Below are positions 1 to 12,217 of a DNA stretch of 64,000 bases, one piece after another. A program made the translations under genes and the position numbers. A model generated the notes under the pieces. That model was given only the letters and a program-made list of their open reading frames with translations, did not search any database and was not told where the DNA came from. Within the stretch, counting starts at the first letter, position 1. Each line of letters begins with the position of its first letter. This DNA comes from Lunularia cruciata (Eukaryota; Streptophyta; Marchantiopsida; Lunulariales; Lunulariaceae), in NCBI GenBank assembly GCA_948567375.1, contig OX419759.1, positions 38,220,593 to 38,284,592 of the forward strand, written 5' to 3'.

Positions 1-3000
1 GATGTCCTTGTTGCCATGGAATCTTCAAACTCTTGGATGGCCATTTGTGCATTGTGGAGATGAGAAAAGGGCTCCTATGTGATATCATGAAGAGGATATC
101 CTTTCCAAAGGACCTTATATTCCTTGTGTCATTGGTGGCCACATTGGATGTTGCAACGTGCAAGTATATGATCAAATTTGTATTCCTCATGATTGTTGAC
201 AAGGATGGGAGGACAAGGGAGTTGGACACGAGTGGAAAAGGAAGAGAGATTAGAAACAAAGGGTTTTAACTTGGAAACATGAAAGATAGGATGGATTTTC
301 ATATGACTATGCAAGGCCAATTAATACGCAATTGGAGAAATGAAACATCAAATGGACCTATCCAATAATTAAGAGTAAGTTTTTGAACTTGGATATCAAG
401 TAAGAGAAGAAGGTTACTAGAAGAAAGCATGACCTTATCACCTTGTTGAAAGATGAGATGTTGATTAGTATATTACTTTTGCCCATTTTGAGCAATGAGA
501 AGATGATACTTGGCTTGGTGTAAGGATTTAGATATTATCGACAAGAAAGTGGAAGTATGAGGAATGTGAGATGGTAGTATAGCACAAAAGGAATTTGGAA
601 CAAGTGGGTCTTGCCCAAAATTAAGGAAGTAGGTAGAGAACACAATGCTTGCCTGCTTTGACTATTGTAGGTGAACTTGGTAGTTGCAAGACAAATATCT
701 CAATTGGTATGGTGGATGTTGAAAAAAGGCACAGAGCATATCTTCTAAGGTAAAATTGGCCTATTTAGATTGCCCATCAATTTGAGGATGATAATCCATA
801 GATAAAGCAAATTGGGTGCTAATTAGCTTGAAGAGTGTTTGCCAAGATTTATTAATAAATCAAGGATCATTGTTAGAGATGAGAACCTTGGCATTGTATG
901 GTCTTGGAAACAATATCAAAGTAAATCTTGGCTACTATTGGAGCATTCATAGTGTGTCAAGTGAATTTACTTGCTAATTTTATCAACAAACACCACAATG
1001 GTGGTATGGCCCTAATCTATTTTGGGCAAGGATGTGATGAGGTCAAGATTGGCAAGTTCTCATCAAGCAATTGGAATAAGAAGTGGTTGAAGTAGTCCAC
1101 ATGGTTGTTGGTTATTGATCTTGTTGTGTGGTAATTCTCACAAGATCAAACAAACTCTCAAACTTCTTGTGCCATGTTTGGCCACCATCAATGACATTGT
1201 AGCATACTCAAGATTTTTTCCACCCAAACAACCACCATTTGTAAGTCATGGGCTTCTTGAAGCCACATAAGTTGGAAGTCATCTATAACAAGACCATAGA
1301 TCCTATTCTCATAAAATAAAAGGCACTCCTTGAAGAAAAATGTTATACTCCTTATCATGCACTATAAGACAACTTTGTACCATTCAATAAAAAATTGACC
1401 TCTATATGTACCTTTGAGTTGGTTGACACCATGATTATTGCTAATATCATGGAAGATTCAAGAAGAACCTTCAAATCATGATGTTGTGATAGTGCATCAA
1501 GAATTACATAGAAATTACCAGATTTGTACTCAATTTTGATATCAAAAGATTATTGTTATTCCTCCCATCATTGATGTTGACTCTTCATCGGCTCCAAATG
1601 TAAGATCTATAACAAAGGTTTATGATTAGTGTGAATGATCACTTGTTTCTCCAAGAGATAAAACATTTATGGTATATAACATTACTAATTGTTCTCAATC
1701 TCAATTAAAATGATTATTTTAAGTTATTTAGTCAGCAAGACACAATGGCAATAGGACATAAGCCATCTGGAAATTCTTATTACAATGGCAAAGTTAGAAA
1801 CATCAAAATCAACCACACAAGGTAGTTTAGGATCATATGGTTGGAATATGGGTTGTGAGGACACCATCTGCTTCAAATACTTGAATGCTTCTTTATGCTT
1901 TTTGATCCATGCAAAACTTGACTTCTTCTCCAAGAGATCATTCAATTATTTAATATAGTCACATGAGCATAATAGTGGATGAATCAGAAGTAAAATCTTG
2001 CCAATCCATGAAATACCCAAACTTCCATGGCATCCTTAAGAGTAGACCAATTAATAATGGTCTTGATTTTCTCCTCTTCCATCTTGATCTCCATTATTAC
2101 AACCTTATGACCCAAGAAAGTAACCTCCTTTTGCCAAAAAGCACACTTTGATGTCGTGTAATAAAACTTCCACTAACATAATTGTTGTAAGACTTCTTGT
2201 ACATGATTCTTGTGCTCTACCTCCATCTTACAATAAATTAAAATATCATCCAAGAACACCACCATGTATTGATCCAGTAGTCTTTCCAACACCCAATGCA
2301 TTTGATCCATAAAAACTACCATAACATTAATGAACCAAAAAAGTAAAACACTCCATTCTACCTTGTGCAAAAAAGGTATCCTTTTGCCCATCCTCCCGAT
2401 CAATAGGAATCCGCCAAAAGCCACTTTGTAGATCCAATTTTGAGAAATATTGTGCTCCATTTAATTGATTTGATTTGAGGTAAGGGATATACATTTTGCA
2501 TTATTTTTTTAATTAAGGCCATGGTAGTCAACACAAAATCAAAACCTTTCATATTTCTTTGGTACAAAAAATATTGGTGCTTCCCATGGAAATGAATTAT
2601 GTCATATGAAATCCTTCTCCAAGAACTTTGTCAACTTTGTTCAAAGTTCCTCTAACTCCTTTTGTGAGAGTTGATAGATTGGTCTACTCATAGGAGTACT
2701 ACTTTACAATAATTCAATCTTGAAATGCATAACTTGATTAGAGGTAATCTCTTTGGAAAGTCATATGGAACACATCTACAAACTCTTGAAGTATTGAATC
2801 AACCATTGGCTTTTGATTCTCATCAAAGTCCCCTTGTGTAAAAATTTTGATCTACATTGCAAAGATAGGGATATTATCTTTCAAAGCTTACTCTATAGTT
2901 GCTATATTGACAAACTTCTCATCTTAGGATTGACTATTCTTAGGTGTCTTACTCAAAGATGCTAAACAACCTAATTGGTAATTCTTACCTTAGTGTGTTG

Positions 3001-3186
3001 TACTTGAATTTTTGGTTAGGTCCAATCAAATTGAACCTTATGCCATTCAAGCCAAGGAAGATCTAGAATAATATTGTAATATAAGGGGATGACTAAAAAT
3101 TTCATGTACTAGGAATACTCCTTCCCAATCTTGAATATAATAGGTTGTGAGGTTTGGAATGCAAATCCTTTTCTACCATCTACCAT
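1..3186 (-). mobile_element. Ty3/gypsy chromovirus fossil A, pol portion
   Basis: Minus-strand remains of a chromovirus that also runs off the left edge. Read from right to left, the order is a protease region (about 3186-3000, with an LEWHKVQFDW stretch), reverse transcriptase (about 2900-1950, with a FLDDILIY catalytic-box stretch at about 2250), RNase H start (about 1945-1700), integrase remnants (about 1600-400) and a chromodomain-like tail near the left edge. The tail includes HPIFHVSKLKPF and a KVLWKGYP-type stretch. This order and the C-terminal chromodomain are typical of chromoviruses. The copy is heavily decayed, with well over ten breaks, and looks old. It is cut at its right edge by element B. 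Its gag and LTR continue at 18258-19610, so the two pieces were once one element. Confidence 0.85.
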
Positions 3187-5150
3187 CAAGGTTGAGAGCT
3201 ACAAAGACCCTGTGAAGAGACGGATCATGAGTGCTCTGATGGCTATCCTAAAGCCAAAGAGAACCACTTGTGTGATGAAACACCAAGCGGTGTTCTTCTA
3301 TAAGTTGTTTGCAGGAGAACCAATCAATTGGGCAAGGTGTTTTCACGGGAGAACGAGCCAGATGGTGTGGAATTTGCGGGATAAGTCGCCTCCACACTAC
3401 ATCGTGCCGTTTGCAGCACACTTCTACCTCGGGCTCAACTTGCTGAATTTGGCGGAGTGGACTAGGATGGTATTGCACTTCCATTTGGATGTGCGAAAGG
3501 AGGTCGATATCGAGGAACAGCAGTACATTCTCCAAATCAGGAGCATCGACGACTACTACGCAAAGACAAGGAAGAACGTGGAGGTCACAGTGAGTACCCC
3601 GATGAAGAAGAGGAGTCGGAAAGGAGAAGCCGAAGATAGCAAGAAACCTCAAAAGATGCAAAGAAGTAACCCGAGGCAAAGTATGATGGTGATTGAGTCG
3701 GAGGATGAGGACTTAGAAGGAGATGCCGAGCTCAAAACGGAAGACTCAGAACACGAGGAGGAGCCTGAGCTAACATTGCAGAGTGGAGGTACGAGTAGCA
3801 ATAGTGATGAAGTGGGAGAGATGACATCGGCGCCAGTAGCTGACAAATACGAGGAGGAAGAAGTGCACGCTGAGATGGAGACCAAAGACAGCACACAATT
3901 GGAGGACGAAATGACTGTGCCCGAGGAAAGGAAGATCGCAGTACAGCAAGGAGTTCGCTCAAGACATAAGGCGAAGTGTGAAGCGGGGCTGATTAAAGTG
4001 AAGGAAGAGGTCGGAGAAAGCTCGGGCAGTGAGGCGTCAATTCCGATACAAAGACTGCAAAGGAGAATGCAAGTATCGGGTAAAGAAGAGGTAAGGAAGG
4101 AGATTTCTATGCAGGAAGAAGTAGTTGCAAGAAATGGAGTAGAGTACCTGCAGGAAATTGTGTGTCCATTGTTGGTGAAGTTGGAGTACAAGAAGAAGGA
4201 GATGCAGTCGACTTGTCCAGAGGTAAAGACTGTATTGCAGGTGTTGGTGAGATTAGAAAAAGAGAACTCGGAGTTGAATAAGAGTGTAACCCAAGGTGAG
4301 GAGGAAAGGGAAGTACTGCGAGCGGAGGCAGTAGAGAGAATGCAGGTAATTGAAGACCTGAAAAGAGAAGTGAGCTATCGAGAGGAGCTTGTGAAGAAGA
4401 GTGACATAGCAAGGGAGAGACAAGTAGCTGAATACGATATCTTGAAGCAACAATTTGTTTATTCAAGAGTAGAAGTTATCCATGCTATGGCGAGAGTCGC
4501 AGCAAAGGATCAAGAGCTCGATAAAGTGATGGAGAGTATGGAGGAGAAGAAACAACTCTGGCAACGAGAGTTGGCGGCGCAATATAGAGAAGAAGACCGA
4601 TTACAAGAATTACTTTGTAATCAGGAGGAGAAGGTAGTACAGAAGGAGAAGGAGAAGGAGAAGGAGAAGGAGACGGTGAAAGCCAAATTTGAGGAGGAGT
4701 TGGCAATGTACAGAGAGGACTGGCTTGCAGATCGGGAACGAGAAAGGAAGACAAGATTGGAGCCGATAAAGGAGATTGTCCTCCAGATGAATGCAATGTT
4801 GAGTACAGAGGCCAGCGTTCGAATTGAAGAGACGAGACTGCACGAGTTGAAATTGTTGGTGAAGGAGACGAGGCGAAGATAGGCGGAAGACACCGAGATG
4901 AATGCCTTGTTGATTAAATTGAGAACTCATGTAGATAGGAAGATATTAGAGGTAGAAGATAATATTGCGATTAGACTAGACTTAGTGAAAATAGAGATAG
5001 AAAAGCTTTGGAAAGATGTTGAAGCAAAACGTGAAGTAGATAACATAGGAGTGCAAATGTCTTTGGAGTTACCATCAGAGACATTAGAGAAGAGTGGGTC
5101 GGGAGATAAGGAGTTAGATAGATTACCCACTAGTGGAATTTCAGATTAGG
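3187..5150 (+). other. Long open region inside the LTR of element B (coiled-coil protein, fossil)
   Basis: The 5' LTR is open for well over 500 codons in the same direction as gag-pol. The predicted product starts with a globular part of about 100 residues, including AGEPINWARCFHGRT and VPFAAHFYLGLNLLNLAE. A very acidic and basic middle follows, with runs such as ESEDEDLEGD. The C-terminal half is rich in Glu, Lys, Arg, Gln and Leu and has a strong coiled-coil look. The same protein is legible in the 3' LTR on both sides of insert C, and its start there lies further upstream (about 12.78-13.43 kb). No family is recognised with confidence. The INWAR-containing part distantly recalls domains described as putative plant transposon proteins, which is only a guess. 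Extra ORFs are known in Athila and Ogre relatives but usually lie in the internal region, not in the LTR. The region belongs to a broken element. Confidence 0.6.
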
Positions 5151-6072
5151 AAAGAGAGTTGTTGGAATTGGTAGAAGAAGTAGGAGATATGAAACCCGAG
5201 GAAAAAGTGATAGGAAGTAAGATTACTTCGGGTTTGGGTTTGAAAGCCAAGAAAGAAGTAGACATCGGATCAGAGTAGTAACAAATTTGAGATTTGAAGA
5301 GGCAGATATGAAGAGGTGCATTGTCATTTTGGATCTGAAGGTTAGAAGAGTTGTTGTAGAATGGTATAGTTGTTAGAACTATCGATTTGTTCACTACTTA
5401 AGAGTGGCATTCGCAATATCATGTTGTTTAGTGCTCATTATTTCTGAGAATAGATAAAGCGAAGTGCTGTGAAGCAGTGCTCGTCGCTTGAGCTTGATTC
5501 CAAGTATCAACTTTGTGATTATGTTTGTGAGTGTGTGGAGAAATTCAAAGTGCAAGTCAGAGTGCTTGTTGGATGTTGGATTCCACAACCTTGATCTTCA
5601 TTCTGTGTGTTTGATCTTGAGTGAAGTGCAATCAAAGCAATGCCTTGACAAATCTGAGAGGAATTGTAGTGTTGGTAGTATTCTGCATTTGTGAGTGCAG
5701 TGCAAAGTTGATGTGAAGCAATTTTGATCGAGGAAGTTGTGCCTTCAGTGGAGGGGTGGAACACAATTCTGAGGCAAAGTCATTTTGCAGTGAAGTGCCA
5801 TTTTTGGGAGAGCCTGAATTATCACAATCAAGATTGTTTGGAAAGATTTGATGGAGTTGTGATTAAGAAGTGTTAATTTGTGACAAGACTGCGAGTCAGT
5901 GCTTGTTACTCTCTTGTGGGTGTGGTTTCTACCTGAGAGATTAAAGACGCAACCAAGAAGAACTACATTGTTACTGTTTGCTTTGTATTTGACCAATTTT
6001 GACTTGTATCTCTGCGGGAACAAACTTTACTTACCTGATTACTGCAAAAGTGATATTTGCCGGGTTGTCACA
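3187..6072 (+). repeat. 5' LTR copy of element B
   Basis: This stretch is repeated at 13130-18257 with about 95 percent identity in sampled parts, leaving aside insert C. It ends in TGTCACA just before the primer-binding site, exactly as the 3' copy ends at 18257. The outermost part of the 3' LTR has no counterpart here. The sequence begins directly against chromovirus A with no visible TG terminus. Confidence 0.85.
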
Positions 6073-6079
6073 TGATTTT

Positions 6080-6097
6080 TGGCGCCGCTGCCGGGGA
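6080..6097 (+). other. Primer-binding site of element B (tRNA-Asp type)
   Basis: TGGCGCCGCTGCCGGGGA lies seven bases after the TGTCACA end of the 5' LTR. This sequence is the well-known minus-strand primer site of Athila and Tat/Ogre elements, complementary to the 3' end of tRNA-Asp. It fixes the LTR/internal boundary. Confidence 0.9.
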
Positions 6098-9000
6098 TAC
6101 AAATCTGAAAAGTGGAAGAATACAAAGCCAAATTGGAAACTGGGTATCAACGCAATATGAATGTCTGCATCGAGAGAACAACGGGAAGAGAGAGCTCGAA
6201 GACGAGCACTTCAGCATGAAGAAGACAAACGTCTGAACGTCCCATCCCTCGTTGACAAAACTGAACGAGAGGCATTGGATTTTCAACTCCTTCATGAAGT
6301 GCAAGAAGCCCTGCAAGAACTCGATCACAAGAAACGCGAAGGCGGTTGGCAAGGCTATTTTGCATCTCCCTCTTCTTCCAAAAAGAAGAAAGAATCGAGT
6401 GTGCAAACATATGCATTGCGGCCCAGTACACCAACTTCCCCTAGAGCTGTAAAGGAAGTTGTGTCCTTGAAGAACTTTGTTCGAGACAAGACAGCAAGAA
6501 CACTTACTGAAGACGAGTGTCAACATCTTCTACAAACAATTCCTTGGTTGTCCCAAAGGAATTTTGAAGAACCAATTGAAGGCATTGATCCTGAATCTTC
6601 CACTCGGGTTGAAGTTGACACCCTCATAGAAGAAATTGTCAAAGAAGACCCCACCTTGAACTTGACAAATTGGAATCCTTGGGCTGACAACATGGCATTA
6701 ATACCAGCCAATCCTTCAGTTCCGTCAAGTTCAACACTACCTCAGCCGATCCCTATGCATCGAACAATGACTTTGCTGCCTGTCACCCGACACGCCTATC
6801 AAAAGTATAAGGGAACAGAACAAGATGAAGACCCCGATGAATTCATCAAAGAATTCAAAGTCATCTCCTTTGCTAACAAGGAGCATGACTCGGCGGATTG
6901 ATTGAGAATTTTCCCAAGTTTGCTCCGCAAGAAAGCTTGGAGCTAGTACACCCATGTGACCCAAAAGGGGTTCGTACCAGCGGACTGGGCAGACTTGAGA
7001 AACAACTTCCTGGAACAATTCCGTGAGGTTGACTACGACACAAGTATCTTTGTAGCACTCAACGATTTGGACCGAGGCAAAAAGGAGAAGTTGAGAGACT
7101 ACTTTGAGCAGTATATGGCACTATTGAACCGAGTTCCCAAGCAATTGGGGGTGGTGGGTTACTCCGATGCCCAAGCCATTACCTGGTTCCTCTAGGGCCT
7201 TTCACCAGAGATATGAATCTTTGCCAGGGAGAGGAATGTAACTTCCCTTGACAAAGTACTCAAACATGTCGCTTGTTATGAAGCGGCCCACTCTCACTAT
7301 GCCGGTCCGGAGAAATCGGAAGAAGAAAGGCAAGAAGCCCAGAAGGAGAGCTTTGTGCAACACCTCCCCTTCTTTGGACAAATGCTCTACGTGTTTGAGC
7401 TCTTCTTCAGAATTCAAAGAAGAATCAAAGCCAAGACGAATCAGAAGACGTGGAGGCAAGAAATCAATGACTCCTCCAGCAAAGAGTGTACATAAGGCGG
7501 ATACCAAGCTGGATGCCCTCATCAAGGAGTTTTTGGATTTCAAGCTCCAGATGATTGGGGCCAAAGACCAAAAGAAGGCCCTAGCATTTGGACGATCTAA
7601 TGTGTGGTGCACCACATGTGGCAAATCCGGCCACGCCAACACAGAATGCAATACTCGTAATGCATTCCCGGTGCAGCAAATTGATTGGGTTCCAGGATGG
7701 AACCAAGACGAGGACAAAGAGGCGGTGTACCAAACTTAGGAAGGACAGCCTCAAGCGATCACATCGAATCAAGGTCCGAGGTTTGGACCTAGGGAGTATA
7801 ACCCCAATGCTCCTCCACAAAGACCACCAATGAGCAACCAAAATCGGCCTCAGAATGTTGCACCCGGAGCCTGTTATAATTATGGCTCAATGGGACATTG
7901 GTCTCCAAACTATCCCGAGCCAAGAAGGCAACTTGGGTACGTTCCTTTGTGCGGAAATTGTAAAGGATCGGGGCATACGGGCAACCAATGTCCTTACCCA
8001 CCAAACCCGAAGCCGCATGTAAAGTATGTACAGACCCCCGCTGAGCGTGCAGCACTTCAGCCAAAGGAGGATACAAATGTAAATTGCATTACCCTTGAGG
8101 AAGAAAGACCTCAAGAAGGGAGTCCGGCCTCAGAAGGAAAATGGCCAGACCTTGAAATTTTGAAGGTTGAGACACGCTCCAGTAAGAAGAAGCGTGATCC
8201 CGAAGAACTGAGTACGACCTTGTTGTCTTCGAGAAAGGCGAAGAGATTGCACCCAAAAGCAATTCTTTCTGCTAAGGAGGAAAAAATCCTCGCAAAAGCT
8301 AAAGCTAAAGCCTTGTAGAAAGAACTAAAGGAGGCACTACTCAAGACTCGGGAACAGAGTTTGGAAGAGGAGACGAAGACAAAGTCTCTAGTTTTTCCGG
8401 CGGACATCTGATCCAAAGTAAAGGGTCTGATCCAAGCCGAGGTGGGCCAACCCAAGGAACCTCGGGTTAAGGCCATCAGCAAGCCCGTCACCATTTTGAA
8501 GCATCCCAAAGTCAAGATGGAACATGGAGAGACTTCAGATCCAAAGCCAAAGGCAAAGATGGTCAAATTGGGAGGAGTTCCCCAATATGATATTGTAGCA
8601 GATCTGGCAACCACAAATGCCAACGTAACATTCAAGCAATTGTGGGAAGATAACAAGTTGTACAAGAGACAACTGAATTCGGCCCTCAAGAAGGTGAGGT
8701 TGATGTCAAAGAAGGACCTGCCTGCTATCTATTGTATTGAGCAAGAAGATTTGGGATCTCCCGAGGTAGACGCGGAGATTTCAGGGTGCATGATCACATT
8801 GATATCCATTGACTCTGGGTCCGGTGTGAATGTCATGACCGAGGATACTGTGAATCGACTTGGGTATCACACGTTTGAACCAACATCCCGACTGTTGAAG
8901 TTTGCAGACCAAACCAAGAGACGGCCTTTGGGCATGCTGTCAAACATTACCATGATCATTGGAGGGGTACCCTTCAAGTTGAATTACATTGTGTTGCAAC

Positions 9001-12000
9001 CAGTGACAAAGACTGGTTACCCTCTGTTGATCGGCAGACCCTGGTTGTCTAGTGCCCAAGTTGTGGTGGATTGGCATCAACAGAAGTTACGATTCAATGA
9101 TATCTCGTCCGAAGAGCAGAAGCTGGTGACTGTGAGTTGGACGAAGGTTCCCCATCTTGGGGAAACAAGTTTGTTGGAAGAGGAGGACAAATCCGAGGAC
9201 TCATCGTCTTCGTCCTCAGATGACTCCGAAGACAAAGTCCAAGTTAATTACTTGGAATGCTACGAGGTGGATGTTGAGGACAAAGATCCATATGACCTTG
9301 CCTCTGGTAAACCTGACTTGGAGGAAGGGGGTTTGATGGCCGCTCGCCTCGGGTTAAGCCGAGTAAGCCATGTTGAAGGAGTCATCAACCCCGATGACTG
9401 TCAAGATGTTTTATTAACTGAAGGAAAAATTTTAAAAATTTCAAAGACAATTACTTTGGAGGAGTTGGCAGGATACACTGCCCTATTTATAGAATTCTAG
9501 GATGTATTTGCCTGGTCAATTGATCAAATGCCAGGTATTCCATGAGAATTTGGACAACACCGGATTGATCTAGTTGAAGGTGCAGTTCCGGTTTAGCAAC
9601 GACAATACCGCCTGAACCCGAAGTACTCGCTTTTGGTGAAAGATGAAATCAACAAGTACTTAGGGGCCAGAATCATCTTCCCTGTCTTAAGCAGTGAATG
9701 GGTCTCCCCCATTGTCATTGTCCCAAAGAAGAAAACATGGAAGATCCGAGTGTGCCAAGACTTCCGAAAGCTGAACGCAGTCATGAGGAAAGATCATCAT
9801 CCCTTGCCTTTTACTGATACAATTTTAGATCAGGTAGTTGGGCATCCTTGTTATTTTTTTCTCGATGGATTTTCAAGGTACAATTAAGTATCCATTCAAG
9901 AAGAAGACAAGGATAAAACTACATTCACGACCGATTGGGGCACTTTCACTTACAATCAAATGCCCTTTGGGTTGTGTAATGCCCCCGCTACTTTTCAACG
10001 GATGATGAATTCAATCTTCAAAGATTTTTTGTGTAAATTTGTGGAAGTCTTCATTGATGATTTTTGCGTGTTTGGGCGAAGAGAGGTACATATAGATTAT
10101 CTTTGCCAAACGTTTGAAAGGTGTTGTTTTGCCGGCTTTTCATTACACCCGGAGAAATGCTTCTTCGCAATGAAGGAGGGAATTTTTCTGGGGCATTGGG
10201 TGTCAAGCCGAGGTATTGAAGTTGATGTTGAGAAGGTTAAGATAATCACAGCTTTGGAATCCCAAAGAACATCCGGGAGCTGAGAACCTTCTTGGGACAT
10301 GTCGGATATTACAAACGCTTCATGTCAAACTATGCAGTACTTGTTGCACCACTTACAAAGCTTCTAAAGAAATCCGAAGACTATCTAAGGGAAGCAAATC
10401 AAGAAGAAGCTTTTGAGGTGTTGAAGAAGAAGCTGTTTGAAGCACCAGTTATGAGGGCCCCAAATTTGGACGTCCCTTTTCATGTATATGTGGACACTTT
10501 ATCCATGGCCATCAGAGTTGTCTTAAGTCAAAATGACGAGAAGAAGAAGGACTACCTGATGTATTATGCCAGCCAACAACTTTCAGTCTCTAAAAAGAAT
10601 TACTTGATGATTGAAAGAGAAGCACTCGAAATGGTGTATGCCTGCAAGAATTTTGTCATTATTTGTTGGGGTATGAGTTTGTCTTCTATGTTGACCATTA
10701 TGCCTTGCAACATTTGGTCAAGAAAGCAGATTTATCGGGACGAATTGCAAGATGGATCTTGTTGTTACAAGAGTTCACGTATATTGTACAAGTAAGGAAG
10801 GGAGCTTTGCATTCAAATGCGGACTTCCTGTCCAGGAGTGGGAAATTGACGATCGGTTCCCTGACAAAGAGTTGTATCACTTATCAGCAATGCAAAGTAC
10901 AAGGTATGCAGCTGAATATAATTATCTGAATACTCTCCATTTTCCTCAAGGGATGGACCCGGAATAGAGGGCAGTCTTTCTCAAGAAAATGGGGCCGTAC
11001 CAGCTTAAACACAACATTTTATTAAGATGGGCGAAGACGAAGTACTTCAGCGATGCTTGGAGACATACAAAGTAGGAGGAGTGATTGAATCTTTACACTC
11101 TGAAGCATTGGGAGGACATTATGCTTTGAAGAATACTGTAAAGAAAATTCTTTTGGTAGGGTATTGGTGGCCTACAATGTACAAAGATGTACATGCTCAT
11201 ATCCGAAGTTGTGATGCTTGTCAGAGAACGGGGAAGCCGACGGCTACTTCTCAATGGCCTTTGAGACCAATTTTGCCTTTGGCCCCATTTGAGAAATGGG
11301 GAATTGATTTTGTGAGTCCCATTCAACCAGTGACCCGAGTCACAAGAAAGCGCTACATTTTGGTTTGCACTGACTATGCTACCAAGATGGTCGAAGCTGA
11401 AGCAACTCGTAGAGATGATGTTGAAACTGTGGCGGAATTTTTCTTTCGAAACATCATCTCCCGATATGGGTGTCCTTTGGAATTGGTCAGTGACCAAGGA
11501 ACACATTTTTTGAACTCTATAATGGAGGCGTTAACCAAGTACTTTCAGATTAAACATCGGAAGATGACTCCTTACAACCCTAAAGCAAATGGCTTAATGG
11601 AAAAAGCGAATGGGTTACTTTGTAAAATTTTGAATAAGGTGATTGTCAATTATGCCTATGACTGGGATACGAAATTACCAGCCACGTTGTGGGCATATCA
11701 AACAGCAGAAAAGATTACAACCAAACAAACTCCGTACTTCTTGACATATGGCTTGCATCCCATACTGCCAGTTGAATTTGAAGTTCTGACATATTGGGTT
11801 CTTTGCGAAGAACAAATGTCGGAAGAAGAAAGTTAGGATCTTTGGATTCATCAACTGATGTGGTTAGAAGAGAAAAGAGACGATGCAATGCAAACCATGA
11901 AAGAAGTACAAGCACAGAGGAAAGTCAGGCACGATAAGAGAATCAAGCCTGTGACTATACGAGAAGGAGATTTGGTTTTGTTATATGACAATTGCCGAAT

Positions 12001-12206
12001 ATTTTTTCCAGGCAAGTTGCATTTGAGATGGATGGGTCCCTATTGAGTTCTTCATCTTTACGAAAATGGGTCCATGCAGCTCATCGACTTGGAAGGTAAT
12101 CCTTTTGCCAATCAAGTAAACGGGTGGAGAGTTTGGAGATATTGGACCATAGACGCGGAAGTTCCTAAAACACCCGAGGTCTATGTTTGCGGGGACACTC
12201 ACATTT

Positions 12207-12217
12207 GAGGAAGGGGG
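12207..12217 (+). other. Polypurine tract of element B
   Basis: GAGGAAGGGGG stands immediately before the TGTGGTGCCC start of the 3' LTR at 12220. Its position and purine content fit the plus-strand primer of an LTR retrotransposon. Confidence 0.75.

Noticed and set aside
3649-4191. Minus-strand frame of 180 codons opposite the LTR coiled-coil region
   Set aside because: Ser/Leu/Ser-rich composition is the antisense shadow of a Glu/Lys-rich coding stretch.
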